Assembly (NCBI GenBank): GCA_022457065.1
Contig: JAJGBQ010000001.1
Span: forward strand, 434,001 to 498,000
Direction: 5' to 3'
Source of the DNA: Curvularia sp. ZM96
Lineage: Eukaryota; Ascomycota; Dothideomycetes; Pleosporales; Pleosporaceae
DNA length: 64,000 nucleotides
Below are positions 1 to 12,404 of this stretch, piece by piece. The notes below the pieces were generated by a model, which was given only the letters and a program-made list of their open reading frames with translations, had not been told where the DNA came from and did no database searches. Position 1 is the first letter of the stretch. Every line of letters begins with the position of its first letter. Position numbers and translations under genes: made by a program.

Positions 1-1
1 C

Positions 2-1903
2 AACTATACCGATGCATCCGGTGACGCGCCTAACAAGCGCTCGCGCATGGCCAAACCTTTCGACAAAGCCTTTACACGCGACGCTTCATCAATTGACTCT
101 ACTGCAAGAAACATTTACAATGGCGCACCAGGCAACGCTGCACAGAACGGTGGAGCAAAATTTGATCATTCTAGACCGGAAGAGCGAGCGGGCATAGTTG
201 ATCGGCGTTACTATCCGGCAGAGATGAGCAATGAACGATGCGCCATGTATAACGACAATGAGATACCACGACCAATCCAAATCTTGGAAAAGACGCTGAG
301 AGATACAAAGCAGAGGAGAGAGGAGATCCGAAGTGGAAAGGGGGGCGGCCATGGCGATGCAGTGGTACATTGGTTCAAGCGTGACTTGCGTATACGTGAC
401 AACACAGGCCTTTCAAAAGCCGCGGATCTCGCAAAAGAGAAAGGAGTGGGTGTGATTGGTGTCTGGATAATGAGCCCACAAGACTGGGAAGCACATCTTG
501 TCAGCCCTCCCAAGTGTGATTTTGAGCTTCGTTCGGTACAACTGCTTAAGCAAGAACTGGAAGAACTCGACATCCCACTGCATGTCGAGACGATACCTGA
601 GAGGAAGAATGTGAAGAAGCGTCTGGTTGAATTGGCTCTCGAGTGGAACGTGAAGAACGTCTTCTGTAATCTCGAGTACGAGCCGGATGAACTGCGGCGG
701 GAAGAACGTTTGGTACGCATGATGCTAGGAAACGGCATCAACCTGGATCCACAACATGATGATTGTGTTGTACCACCTGGAAGTCTCAAGACGGGCTCGG
801 GAAAACAATACGCAGTGTACACCCCTTGGTATCGCGCCTGGATTGCTCACCTCCATGCACACCCGCACCTTCTTAGTGAGCGTCCAATGCCTGATAAGAA
901 CCCTACTGGTTTCCGTGAAAATTTCGCCAAGCTCTTCGACTCTCACGTCCCTGAGCTACCAGAGTGCAAATCTCTGACGACTGAAGAAAAGGAACGTTTT
1001 CACCATTTGTGGCCAGCCGGTGAATCAGCGGCTATTGATCGACTGGAACGCTTTCTCACCGAGAAGATCCGCAAATACAAAGATACACGTAACTTCCCTG
1101 CTCTGAACAGCACTGGCCGAATCAGTGTACATCACGCGGCTGGCACACTAGCCGCTCGAACAAGCGTACGTATGGCAAGGGACGTGAACAGTGTGAAGAA
1201 GCTTGACGGAGGCAATGAGGGCATCAAAGGTTGGATTGGAGAGGTAGCTTGGCGAGACTTTTACAGGCATGTTCTCGTCCACTGGCCTTACGTATGGTAT
1301 GTTTTCCCCTGCCGTCTCCTCACTATCCAAATGCTAAGATTATCCAGCATGAACAAGCCTTTCAAATATGAGTATACAAACATTGAATGGGAATATAACG
1401 ACGCTCATTTCGAGGCCTGGACCCAAGGCCGCACCGGTTATCCCATTGTCGACGCTGCAATGCGCTGTCTCAACCACACCGGCTACATGCACAATCGACT
1501 TCGCATGATAACCGCGTCCTTCCTGGCCAAACATCTGCTACTCGACTGGCGCTTGGGAGAACAATACTTCATCACTCATCTTGTCGACGGCGACTTTGCT
1601 TCCAACAATGGCGGCTGGGGCTTCAGCGCCTCAACAGGCGTGGATCCCCAGCCTTACTTCCGCATCTTCAATCCTTGGACACAGTCTGAAAGGTTTGACG
1701 AGAACGGCGAGTTCATCAGATTATGGGTGAAGGAACTAGAAAGCGTGCAGGGAGCCGCGATACATAATCCGTACCAAGGGAAAGGTGACGCGGCGAAGAT
1801 TGCAAAGAAGAATGGGTATCCTGAACCAATTGTGGAGCACAAGTTTGCGAGAGAGAGGTGTTTGGCGAGATACAAAGCGGGGATTGGGAGGGAGACGGCG
1901 TAA
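2..1903 (+). CDS. phr1: Class I CPD DNA photolyase (5' end cut by window edge)
   Basis: Light-driven flavoprotein that reverses UV cyclobutane pyrimidine dimers; nuclear and possibly mitochondrial. The N-terminal photolyase domain begins at VVHWFKRDLRIRDN (about nt 362). The FAD-binding domain carries GRTGYPIVDAAMR, MHNRLRM, DGDFASNNGGWGF and DPQPYFRIFNP, all typical of fungal CPD photolyases. The frame is open to the left edge with a basic NKRSR stretch before the first Met at nt 47, so the true start may lie outside the window. A 51-nt intron at 1297-1347 (GTATGT..CCAG) keeps the frame and has no stop; removing it joins WPYV to CMNKPFK, the spacing expected in the family. Unspliced, the protein carries 17 foreign residues. 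The stop is TAA at 1901. Family assignment is very secure; the start is not. Confidence 0.93.
   Translation, partial: NYTDASGDAPNKRSRMAKPFDKAFTRDASSIDSTARNIYNGAPGNAAQNGGAKFDHSRPEERAGIVDRRYYPAEMSNERCAMYNDNEIPRPIQILEKTLRDTKQRREEIRSGKGGGHGDAVVHWFKRDLRIRDNTGLSKAADLAKEKGVGVIGVWIMSPQDWEAHLVSPPKCDFELRSVQLLKQELEELDIPLHVETIPERKNVKKRLVELALEWNVKNVFCNLEYEPDELRREERLVRMMLGNGINLDPQHDDCVVPPGSLKTGSGKQYAVYTPWYRAWIAHLHAHPHLLSERPMPDKNPTGFRENFAKLFDSHVPELPECKSLTTEEKERFHHLWPAGESAAIDRLERFLTEKIRKYKDTRNFPALNSTGRISVHHAAGTLAARTSVRMARDVNSVKKLDGGNEGIKGWIGEVAWRDFYRHVLVHWPYVWYVFPCRLLTIQMLRLSSMNKPFKYEYTNIEWEYNDAHFEAWTQGRTGYPIVDAAMRCLNHTGYMHNRLRMITASFLAKHLLLDWRLGEQYFITHLVDGDFASNNGGWGFSASTGVDPQPYFRIFNPWTQSERFDENGEFIRLWVKELESVQGAAIHNPYQGKGDAAKIAKKNGYPEPIVEHKFARERCLARYKAGIGRETA
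1297..1347 (+). other. In-frame 51-nt intron in the photolyase gene
   Basis: Donor GTATGT, branch-like CTAAG, acceptor CCAG. The length is a multiple of three and there is no stop codon, so a naive ORF reads through. Splicing restores the TGC codon before ATGAACAAG (C-M-N-K), conserved in fungal photolyases. Confidence 0.85.
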
Positions 1904-2612
1904 GGGTGATTTCTAGACCGTGGACGTATTTGGGCTTGTTCGTAAAACCAAACTACGTAATAGATCATTGTGCGGGTCAGGTATAACTGAAAATCTCTCG
2001 ATAAGACTATTCTTAACAACCATGAGTACGCCATCCACTACGTTTGATTATTCGAAATCCAAGTTAGGGTTTTCGAGTAGACGTGTAATATTGCACGCGT
2101 TCTCATAGCTTTTGCTGTTAAGTTTTGAGATAAATTGATAGGCAAACCACCAAGAACAAGCATTTGAGAATGAGAAAGACACATGTATTAGTTAACCATG
2201 TAGCTATTCACGTTCTGAAATACACACTCGAGATCGTAACACTTTGTAGGGACTTCCTGGTAGCTAAGGACAGTTCGCGCTAGCCACATCCGAATTAGCC
2301 TAACGCCACTCTTACACGCCACCAGCACAGCTGCAACATCACTGCTCACGGTAAGCCGAGCTTGTGATCTTGACATTGCTCGGATGATTGTCTGAACCCA
2401 TGTTGATGCAACGCACTTTTGCGTCCTCTGCATGGACCATCTTTGCGCATATTAGTCGCACTTGAATACATACCTCCTACGCTGCGCTTCAGCTAGGCTG
2501 CAGCATTTTGAGGTCTCTGCCTATTGAAACCTGATTTTGGTCGCCGAAGTTGGCCTTCCGACAGGGCTTTCGGAAAATCAAGAACCATTGACTCCTACTT
2601 CAAGGACTTGAA
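1904..2612. other. Intergenic region, photolyase to Zn2Cys6 gene
   Basis: This 0.7 kb stretch holds the 3' flank of the photolyase gene and the promoter side of the next gene. I see no credible coding exon, RNA gene or repeat in it. Confidence 0.6.
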
Positions 2613-5157
2613 ATGACTCAAACCGGGAAATGCGACACGTGTCGCCAGCGGAAAGTCAAGGTATGAGGCCTCCCTACATACCTCGATGCGGGGATTTTCA
2701 ACCCCGAAAAAGCTGCACAATGAATCACACCATGGATCTAGCTGATAGCTTCTTAGTGTGATGAAGAAAAGCCAAAATGCGGTGCTTGTAAAAAGAAGGA
2801 TCGCCCCTGTAGCTATTCGTATGGAAAAGTATCGGCGTTCGTCGTTCAGGATCCCAATCAATTAACAAAACATGGAAAGTCGAGGACGCCGCCCTTGGTA
2901 CATCCCTTCCATTCTTCGCAAGAAAGTATACATTCGTCTTCCTCGACATCTTCGGAGCTGCGTATCACGACCGAAAGACAAGCAGGAGATGGACAGGGCT
3001 TCTTCCAAACGTTGACACCGAGTTCTCTGCCCAAGCCCCGACAGTCGAGAAAAAAGACCAATAAAAAACAACGTGAGCTGGAAGAGTATCTCCAGCAGCT
3101 GAAAGAAGAGTCCGCTATAATAACGTATCAGCCGTCATCTCCAGAAACAACACTAATCAATCGTTACATCAGCATGCTTGGACCAGACCTCTACGGCAAA
3201 CAGCCTCTCGCCATTTTAGGTACTTGGATTGAAACTATTCCATCGCGCATCGGTCGAAGTCGGATGCTTGACCTCGCAGCAGAGTTTATGGTGAATAGCT
3301 TCGCCGCGTACAGGGATGGAATGCACTCAAAACAAAGGCTCGCCAAAGCCACAAAAGCCAAAGCGTTGCGAGAACTGCAGCTGAATGTACTGGACGCTCA
3401 ATCACAGCCCACATACGATATTTTGCTGGCTACGAAAATGCATTTCGCGGCGGAGGTAAGACGAAATGATTTCATATGTGTTTGAATTCTCCTGACGTTT
3501 GCTAGGCCCTTATGGGAATTGATACTATGTATCACGCCATTCACGCGTTTGGACTGGCTGAGCTGATGAAGTCTGGCACAGTCTCCGATGCCGATGATGA
3601 GCACTATTGGAACCTTATTGACAACACATACGTTGACGATGTAAGTGCTATCTACATCTCGGAAAGTGCCCGTGTTCACATATAAAGGTCAACGAAGCCA
3701 TGCTGGCAGGTCGACGAACAGTCTACGACAACGACTTCTACTTATCAGCAACATTCCCGCCACCCATAGAGTCTTCACTGATAGTGCTCTCACCTTCTCA
3801 GAGGGCTTCTATCGCTATTATGCATGTTTTCATCCAATGTCCCCACCTCGTGTGCTTGGTCAGACAGGCAATCTCCAACCCCGAGGATACCACCATCCTG
3901 GCAGAAGCCGTATCCAAAATGGAGTCGCTGATACAAATAAATCTCCCGCAACATGTATCTGAACTAATGCAGACAGCCATCACAGTCGTACCGATTCCAC
4001 CGTGTCCAGAAATGGCCGATATCATGCCAGATACTCTAGAATTCGACACTGTTCAGAATATGGTCCTCTGCACACGATACTGGATGCTACAGAATCAGCT
4101 ATGCGGTCTTGCTGATACGTTATATCGGCATTTCCCAGTAGAAGCGGCTCTCTCATTACTACCCTCTCCCGAACGACTCAGAGTCATCGATGTCGACAGC
4201 GCACTGCATCTTGCCAAATCCATCCGATGGGCCAACTCAATCTCTCAAGATCTACCTCTTGTACCACTGCGCCTACACACGCCCCTTCAAATCTCCATCG
4301 GCCCATGGCACCGAATCCTTCGCAACCTTCCATCTCAGCGTTCCGCATCCCCGGACATATCTGAGATCGACTTTGACTTTGAAATATCGCGTGCCGAACG
4401 CATGAAAACCTGGATCATCGACCGCTGCAATCGAATCCACAAAACATGGGGCGTCTCTGTCGTCGAACAAAAACCCCTTCTCGAAGCCCTCGACGCCATG
4501 TCCGGAGAAATGATACCCGACTGGCTGCCCGTCCGCGTGCGCTTCGAAGCCGAAAACGGCGAAATGGTCATGAAGCTCGACTACGAAAATAAAACGGGAA
4601 GTTACTCTGAGCGCTGGGATATCAACCAGCCTCCTCCTGAACAGCGAATGCCGCACCCAGGTACCCCGGGCCAAGAGTGGCAGAGAGAAACGCTGCGGGT
4701 CCATGAACTCCCTTTTAGAAGCGCGGGAACGCAGGATGCGGGAACTGCAATGCATCAGACACAGAGGAATAACGGACAGATTGAAAATGCGTATTTCAAA
4801 GCGAATACCCGACCAGTTGATTTCATCCACGGCACGGGTAGGAATCTCTGCTCTACATCCGGTTGGTGGCCCGAAACCCCCAGAACATCTACCGTCCTGC
4901 TCGACAGCACGCACAAAGCCTCTGCCTTCTCGCCCAGATCCAGTCCTGAGGTCCCGGATATATATGGGGACCCAGGCCGCAACCCGTGCTTGGCGTCGAG
5001 CTGGTGGCCTCAGACGCCGAATGCGTCGTCGATATCGTCCGGGTCTTCGCCGAGGAGTTTTACTCCGTCAACGGGAGAGATGAGGAGCGTGACGGTCACG
5101 TTTGATAATAAGAAGAAGAAGAACGCGTGTTTTTCGCCTGCGTGGACGAATGAGTAG
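2613..5157 (+). CDS. Zn(2)Cys(6) fungal transcription factor, 4 exons
   Basis: Predicted nuclear DNA-binding regulator of about 783 aa. Exons 2613-2660, 2757-3455, 3506-3640 and 3688-5157; introns 2661-2756, 3456-3505 and 3641-3687, all GT..AG. The zinc cluster starts at residue 7 with perfect C-x2-C-x6-C-x6-C-x2-C-x6-C spacing (CDTC..C..CGAC..C). Intron 1 falls just before the third cysteine, a common position in this family. A Ser-rich and basic linker follows, then a long helical region of the fungal-TF type and a disordered Pro/Ser-rich tail containing two similar WWP segments. The start is the first ATG in frame with the cluster. Target genes cannot be inferred. It converges on the SLX4 gene 140 bp downstream. 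Confidence 0.88.
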
Positions 5158-5297
5158 TGAATGGTATTGTTTGAGGGAGACGTGTAGATAGCATTAATGT
5201 TTTCATTTTCAGCGTGGAGTTCATTATTCTCACTATGGATTTCGTTTTTTTCCACTGTGAAGTTCATCATAGGGTCGTTTTCGTGACCATGTCGTGT

Positions 5298-8279
5298 TTA
5301 GTACAATCCCTTGCGTGCGCCGCCCTTTCCCCGCCCTTCACCCCAGATGCAGCATACGCTTAGACTCTCGCACCATCCTTGTACCATGTACGTCTCCAAC
5401 TCCCTCTCTACGGCCAGTACATCCTCTCCATCTCCCTTGCCATCCTCGCCTTTGTCGACAACAAGAGCAGGTTTGCCATCGGCCTTTCGCTGCTGATTCC
5501 AGGCCTTGACTTGCTTTTGGGTCGCTCTCTTGAACGTACGAATGCTAGTGTTCGTGTTGAGATAGGCGGTGAAATCTTCAAGGACGATAGGATCGTACAT
5601 GAGAATCTTCTCATGCCAAGTGGGATTTGCAGGATCCGTCGTGGGTGGTAGGGACCGGATGTGGGTTGTGATCTGTGCGAACACAGTGGCTTTGATGTGT
5701 GCCCACTCTAACAGGTTGGTCGGTACACAATGTACAGGCGTCAGATTTGGATCAACACCAACGTGGGTCTTGCTGGGCGAAGTCGTTGGCGAGAGGGAGA
5801 CTAAGGGCAAAGGTCCCAAATCCGCGATCTTTTGAACTCGAGGTGGGGTGGGCGACAATGCTTCCAGGGCGTCATCATCCGAGTCCAGAATCTCTTCAAT
5901 ATCGATGAATCGGCCTGACAGTCTAAGTGGGGTGGAAGGCGCGATGCTCTTCTCTTTCGATTTTACGCTCGATCTCGATGAGGATAGCTTTGGTATCGAA
6001 GCTGAGGATGTGACGATTCTAGGTGCAGCGCTTTGCGACTTCTGCGGTCTACCACGCTTCTTGGGTGATCTGTCACCTGTTGCTGACGCAGATACAGGCG
6101 GCTTCAACTTTGTCGCAGGGCTATGTGGTATCTGCGCTGAAGGCGGAAGGTCAAAGTCATCAATGTCGACAAAAGTATGTTGCAAGTCTGCGTTCTGATT
6201 CGAAGGTGGTGGCTCTTGCTCAAAGATGTCTATGTCTTTGAACTCCATCTTTCTCATGTCGTAGTCATCTTTGCTTGAACCAAGCAATTGAGATGCCCGT
6301 GAAGTTGTTTGTGGAGGAGTCGGGATATCAGAGGAGATGGCAACAGACGGAGGCCGATCAGCAGGTATGTCGTCAATGTCAACGAACGATAAAGGGCTAG
6401 GACCTTTCTCCTGGACATCAACAGGCTTGTTGCGGGTAGTATCCATGAGCAGCGGGATGTCTTGCGTTCGATCAGGCTCAGGAATATACACATCTTCAGT
6501 ATGTTCTAGCATGCCGCCTTCGTCGTCTCGCGCGCTTGCCGCCCATAAACCTCTTTTACCTCGCGCCTTGGTGAGTCTGGACCACGTTGGTGGTGCAGTA
6601 AGAAAGCCGCTATCAGTACTATCTGCGTCCTGTTCTGACTCCTTGATCGCAAGTTGAATCTGCCGAATCATCGTTGGTGATTCTTCAAGCGCCAGTTGAC
6701 TTGATGTGCCAAAAAGTACGTCCTGTTGATTGAGGCGCAACATTGCCGCGCCAGGACTAAGTAGCTTTTCTGCGACAGGCTTGGGTTTAACAGCAGTTTT
6801 GGTTGATACTTTCTTCGACTTCGCTTTTGATTTTGATTCGGCCTTCTCAGCTGGCACCTTTGGACTAGTGCGCTTTCGTGACTGCTTCTTTGGTTGGGCA
6901 TTGACATCCGACATGGTCGTGTCATTCAGTGGTACCGTTGTTGTTGAAGTTCGAGCCTCGAAAAAATTGTTCTTTGCAATGTTTGGGTCGGGCTCTTCCT
7001 CTCTCGGTCCGTATTGTCCTGTTACAAGGTCTGTGATGGTACGTGGTTTCTTCTTGGGAGCTTTGCCTTTCTCAGGTGAGGAGTCGCGGGAATTGGTCTG
7101 ATTACCAGGTATCTCTACCAACTCGACTCGTCTCTTCTTTGTGGCAGCCAACACTCCCTCACTAATGCTAGCCTCTCTTGCAGTTATTTGGACTGGACGT
7201 GATTCTGAATAAGTAAAGTTGGAGAGCGAATTCGTGAAAGCACCCTGCCCACTGTGTGGTGACGATCTGTTCTCCTTGCCCGTTGAATCTGCATTTGGCG
7301 AATGTATAGCGGTGTCATGAGGAGGAGTCCAATCTCGCCTCCGAGTCACAGCTTCGACCAACTCCAGCTCCTCTGCAACAGGACGTGGTGGTCGCTGTTT
7401 GCGTGCAGTTGCCTTTTTCGGTCGTGGGCTGTCAGGGACGTCCCATATAGATACAGGCTGGCCAGCTGCAATATCTTGTGCTTCTGTCGACTCCCGGTCT
7501 GCATTTAGTGTTAATCCCTCGCCCCTTGCCAACCCCGTTTGGAAATGCGCAGACACAACTGGTGCGTCATTGGGTTGTATGGTGCTACCCTTGGCCGCTC
7601 CCTTAGGTTTTGTGACTCTTGTCCTCTTTGGCTTCGTAGGTGGCTCTACGCCTTCCTCTTCAGCCTTCTGCTTCTTAGCACGCAGTTTGCGTGGCTTCCC
7701 CGACTTGGTGAGCTTCGGCGCATCCGCAGTCTCACATGGGACTATGGCTGCTGGCTCGGAAGGTCGTTCGTCAAAGAAAGGCGACTTTGTAAAGCGTTGT
7801 GGACGTCGAAGGTCATCGTCGGAGTCGAGAATCTCTTTGTCTGACTTGGGCTTCGGTTTGCGCGCTCGAGGCTTGGACTTGGGCTTCTCAGCCCCATCTG
7901 CAGCTGTTGTAGACTTCTTCGTAGACCGCTTAGGAGGGAGCTCAACGGTTTCTAAGGGCTGAGCGACTTCTGCCTCACGTCTCCGTGAGTGTGCCTCTTG
8001 TATCTTAGTGAAGTCGTCGTCTAATCGGCTCGTAAAGCGTTCGGATCGTATGAGGCTGCCGACGGTGGCGAATCCCCTAACAGCGCCCTCAGGGATAGGT
8101 GCGGCCCTTGGATTGGTTGTTGACGCGCCGCTTGTTGTTCTCAGCGGGCTTGCAGGAGGAGAAAACATTAAGGGTGAGGAAACGGGCGCTGCGACGCGAC
8201 GGGAGGGGGCATCATGTTGCGGGGAAGCAGCTGGCGGACTCGAGCTCAGAATCACCACATCGTAGGTACTGCCTACCAT
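5298..8279 (-). CDS. slx4: Structure-specific endonuclease subunit SLX4
   Basis: Regulatory scaffold of the SLX1-SLX4 endonuclease, which resolves branched DNA such as 5' flaps and Holliday junctions during replication and recombination repair. Single exon of 993 aa. The N-terminus has the short motif YDVVILSSSPP typical of filamentous-fungal SLX4. The middle is long, disordered, Lys/Ser/Pro-rich, with an AT-hook-like KKRGRPQK. The last ~150 residues form the conserved C-terminal domain that binds SLX1, with WHEKILMYDPIVLEDFTAYLN and WCESLSVCCIWGE. The open frame extends 39 codons upstream of 8279 to another Met, but that extension looks non-conserved, so I chose the Met before VGSTYDVV. Stop TAA at 5298-5300. 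Confidence 0.9.
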   Translation of the reverse strand: MVGSTYDVVILSSSPPAASPQHDAPSRRVAAPVSSPLMFSPPASPLRTTSGASTTNPRAAPIPEGAVRGFATVGSLIRSERFTSRLDDDFTKIQEAHSRRREAEVAQPLETVELPPKRSTKKSTTAADGAEKPKSKPRARKPKPKSDKEILDSDDDLRRPQRFTKSPFFDERPSEPAAIVPCETADAPKLTKSGKPRKLRAKKQKAEEEGVEPPTKPKRTRVTKPKGAAKGSTIQPNDAPVVSAHFQTGLARGEGLTLNADRESTEAQDIAAGQPVSIWDVPDSPRPKKATARKQRPPRPVAEELELVEAVTRRRDWTPPHDTAIHSPNADSTGKENRSSPHSGQGAFTNSLSNFTYSESRPVQITAREASISEGVLAATKKRRVELVEIPGNQTNSRDSSPEKGKAPKKKPRTITDLVTGQYGPREEEPDPNIAKNNFFEARTSTTTVPLNDTTMSDVNAQPKKQSRKRTSPKVPAEKAESKSKAKSKKVSTKTAVKPKPVAEKLLSPGAAMLRLNQQDVLFGTSSQLALEESPTMIRQIQLAIKESEQDADSTDSGFLTAPPTWSRLTKARGKRGLWAASARDDEGGMLEHTEDVYIPEPDRTQDIPLLMDTTRNKPVDVQEKGPSPLSFVDIDDIPADRPPSVAISSDIPTPPQTTSRASQLLGSSKDDYDMRKMEFKDIDIFEQEPPPSNQNADLQHTFVDIDDFDLPPSAQIPHSPATKLKPPVSASATGDRSPKKRGRPQKSQSAAPRIVTSSASIPKLSSSRSSVKSKEKSIAPSTPLRLSGRFIDIEEILDSDDDALEALSPTPPRVQKIADLGPLPLVSLSPTTSPSKTHVGVDPNLTPVHCVPTNLLEWAHIKATVFAQITTHIRSLPPTTDPANPTWHEKILMYDPIVLEDFTAYLNTNTSIRTFKRATQKQVKAWNQQRKADGKPALVVDKGEDGKGDGEDVLAVERELETYMVQGWCESLSVCCIWGEGRGKGGARKGLY

Positions 8280-10445
8280 GCTGAGTCGCGGAAGAAACCG
8301 CCGGGTAGCCAATATGGAGGATTGGAGAGGCACAAGCCATGGGCTCCAGTTGAGTAGTGGAGGTAGAAAGTTGGGTGGGGAGGTGAACCTGAACAAGGCC
8401 CGGTCGTTGGTGACAATTGGAGTTCATCGCGGCAACACCAAAGCCACCACTTCCTACTAACGATTGCCCCACCACCAACAAGACACAGTTGTCGACCTCC
8501 AGCAATCGACCTGAGCGTCTTCCTAAAGACCCGAATAAGCCTTCTTACTGCCGTGGTCGACTTGATATCTTCCCCTTGAGGTATCACCGGCTTCATGAGT
8601 GCTTCAACGGCAGCCCTCCAAGACTTGCAGCCGCTGTCTTTGCTCTACCACCCACCCCGCAGCGGAACCAGAAGCTAGCGGACGTGAATCTTTTAGATGC
8701 TAACAGCTCGGAGAAAAACCGATAGATCGTCGTCATTGCCGTCTCCTCAAGAAAGACGTAGCCTGCCCGCCGCCGCGGAGATCTCGCAATGAAGACCTGA
8801 GAACGACCACCCTCAATATCGTTGCCGCGCACCCACCAGACTCGACGGGCCCATACTGCACTCTCTTTCGATTGACAGTTATTGCTGTGACATATACAAG
8901 AGGATCCTATATGCAGGTCTTGCCATAACATCGTCTCCACAGCGGTTGGCGGTACCAATAAGATGCGACCAGAGATACATGTTGCGGCCACCAACGGTGC
9001 ATCTGGTAACAATGCGGGTGCAAGGGAAGATAGCCGAGTGTGTTGTATTGAGCCGGGGTATTTTGACAAGCTTCGGGGCTGCGAGAACATCAAGCTTGGA
9101 CAAGAGATAGTCATGGCTAGGTCCGAACTGGTTTCACAGCAATGGTCACTCTGTGGCGCAACATGCCAGCCTCCACCTCTTGAGGTTCGACATCACATCC
9201 TCGGCCTTTATCCTGAGAATGCCGAACGACATTAGAGTTCGTTTGATATCAAGCGTCTCAGCCGTCAAGCCCATGATCTCTGCAATTGGAGCCAACTCCG
9301 AATCCTGCTACAGAAGGAAATTAAGGTATCGCGGTATCCAGACTTTGTTCATCTAGAAGGCCCGTATCTTTGTCCAAGTTAACAGTTGAGGCGAGAACGG
9401 ATCATTCTGTTGTTATCCTTTCGTGGCTGCGCAGTCCGTCTCCCTCTTCGAAGTCGGTCTACTATTGTCTCCCCCGTCTTCGGCCCTTGGCGAAGTCAAT
9501 GACAGTTGGCTTCGGAGGAGCCTGAACGCCTTCCCAAGGGTAGAGGATGATCCTCGAATTCCTAAAGTGCATACAATGAGCATTATTGCTGTCGAAATCA
9601 ACCTCATCGCGCACGATGGGCACCCTGGAAAACTGCTTGTCTTGGACACACCAGTAGTGGACATGCGTCGAAGTCGTCCGACATGGTTTCGCACAAGCGG
9701 TTTCCGGTCTTCAATAAACATCGACACCTTGGACATACGACTTCGGGTGGGGTTGTCTGCCCTGGCGGCATCCAGCATCGTAGCTGAGCCCTCAAGACAG
9801 AATCTTGCGTCCACCGTCTCGACATGTTCCGGGCAAAGGTGCATGTTTGGATGATCGAATCCATGCCACTTTCCCTATATCCCAGGGGGAGAAATCGATC
9901 CATCATGCCAGTCCCGGCGCTGCGGCTATCCATCGGAAGTGCGACTAAGCGACCCAGACCTCCTGTTCGACATAGCGACCGGTCTTTGTCGTCTTTTCCG
10001 TTCCGCTGGTTGTCTCTTTGTCCCTCTACCGGCACGTAGGGGTGCAGATAGAATGCAGTCTCGTAACAGACATTACGATTCCAATGGGCGAGGTCGAAGC
10101 TTCGTGCGATAGTTTGATTCTTTCCATTGTGATCGCCCCCATCGGTTCCTCGCCAGAGTCTCGGCTTGCTGGGAGTTCTTGTTAGGGAGAGCTCTTCTAT
10201 ACAATCGTATTGACTGCCTCCCGGATCCCTGCTCTTAATCTGCTCTGTCACGGATCTTTTCGATGGTTTCCTTTCCGTGAGACATGGCTATGTCAACGCA
10301 CTCGCTGTTTGTGTTGCGCTTGCGGACCTTCATCGCTGGTCCATCTGTTTCATTGACAGTTCTTACTGAAGCCTCAGCCGCTAAGTTGCTGCAAATTTGC
10401 AAACAATTCCAAACTCCACTGGCTTCATATTCTCAGAAACGGGAA

Positions 10446-10680
10446 TTAGTTGTGGCCGCTACACGGTATACTTTCTACAAGGAGGGTATCCGGGCCCACT
10501 TGCCTCATGCCAGATAAATCTACCCCAGGACCTTGGTATCGCAGTGATGGCACTGATGAGATATGCCATAATGACAGCATGACATTCCGGACTCCAATGA
10601 TACCTTCAACGTTGTAATTCGTTCGGCCATCCAGCTTGATCGCATCGGAGGTGATCTTGGTTATCCGAATATCCATTGGG
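10446..10680 (-). pseudogene. Possible decayed Ty1/copia-like gag fragment
   Basis: The minus strand encodes a short frame with IKLDGRTNYN followed by RNVMLSLW. This resembles the start of fungal copia-type Gag proteins, where a KLxGxNYxxW pattern is common. The frame breaks after about 75 residues, and downstream minus-strand translation only loosely suggests a protease-like RWxxDS around 9.8 kb. The resemblance is judged by eye and could be chance. Confidence 0.25.
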
Positions 10681-12404
10681 ACATATCAGCATTTCGGACA
10701 AATATCCTAAACCTAAATGGCCCCCGGCTTGTCTGCAGTCAGGGTCGGTATCGGTGTTGTCAATGTCGGTCGATCGAACCTCGTGAGGCAGTATTGGCGG
10801 CGACGGGTAGTTGCAGCAAGATGTTTGCTCACGTTACTACCTCATCTGTCAGAGGATCGGGACGAACAATAAAAGAATGGGCATGGTACTCACGATCATA
10901 CGATCCCATGATTGTCCAAAGGAAGATTCGTTGATGCCTGATGTCGCAGCCGGCGAGCTTTCTCAAAAGCTGAACCAGTATCGCGTTCGCTGCTCATCTA
11001 TGGATGTTTTGCGACTTGTCTCGGCCGTAGGCTGTCAGTTCGCTGATGCTGGTTGTTTTGAAGAGGTGGATGAAGCAGTAGTGGCTTTGCCGTCCCAGGT
11101 GCATGCGGAGTTTGCTGAGGAGGTGTTAGCATGCAAGATCACAGCAAATGCCATCGACAATCAGCACTTTCTGATAGCACCTTTGGATTGCACTGGAATG
11201 ATCTTGGCCATAAGACAGTGCTGGAAGAGTATCTGTCCAAGCTGAGATGCTGCTCAAACTGGCATGTTGTCAGTTGTAGCGCGTGTAGCACCAATGCTGG
11301 AGCTCCCGCCCAAAGGCAGCATCCTAACTAACTTCTTGTATGCTGAATGTATACCATCGCTCTCCAAACTGCATAGTAGGAGTGGTCTTGAGTCACGGCT
11401 CTGCATTCGTTCGCGCAGCCCCGATAAATCTGGCACGTTTACAAGCAACGCCAGCGCCTGCCGTAGGTGCCTTGAGTATCTTTGCCGCTATTGTAAAAGC
11501 TCCTGTAAGAACTTGGAATCCCCAGTAATGCTGCGTGCTTCAGACAAAGGTGGTGTTGATCGTCTCTGGCTGGACTTTCCGACGGGGATGCCGCGAGCTT
11601 GATCAGGGTGGTATAAGAATCAGAACAATAGCCCGACAGTACTAATTTGGATGCCGAGAGTAACTGGGATGCAAACAAAGTCTGTCGCCCTGAAGACGTA
11701 TTGTCGGTAGTCGAAAGGCAGAGGATGGTGAACGAGGCCTACCTTCACAGACTGGCCTATCGTGTCGCACGGGCCTTCAGTCAAGGGTGTTACCGTACGG
11801 CAATCTTTCAGTCCCGGAGTAGGGAGAGGATGCTGAAGACTACTGCGAGAGCTTTAGGAGCTTCTGGCAGAGAAGAGAATGGCTGTCTGGGTAGTCGCCC
11901 CGGGGATGCCGTCCCGGGATGCCTGCACAACGCAAGATGGGTTACCAGGCCAGCACAACGGCCTCCGCAAAGGAATACAGTCTGGTCTCAGGACGCGCAT
12001 CCAGTTCTGTCGGCGAGAGTTGATTTCAAGGTCTGTAAATCAGGATGTCGGGACTGCAATCTGAGCCTCTCTCCCCTGTAGCTCCTGAAAGCAACGCAGT
12101 CATTGTTGCACTGCCTACCCTGCAGCGAGCTTCAGTGCGCAGGCTCCATCTGTGAATGTCTCAGAATTGTGCAGCAGGGAGACAATGGGCAGCTTTCACA
12201 CATCTCTCTCAGGTAGCTGCCTTGCGTATTAGCAGGCCGTGGTGGTTATGCCGTGGTCACTGGTGATGCTGTTGTCATGGCCATGGAGCGACTGTCGTCA
12301 GTCTGTTTGTCCCGCACACCAAAGGAAGGACCCCCTCCCTCCTCCCTTGGATGCTATCAACCTCAGTTTCTATGGCTATATATATTATAAAATTACGACT
12401 CCCA

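Noticed and set aside
9413..10251. Overlapping 143- and 215-aa frames on both strands
   Set aside because: No coding character on either strand and no recognisable domain; at best part of decayed repeat DNA.
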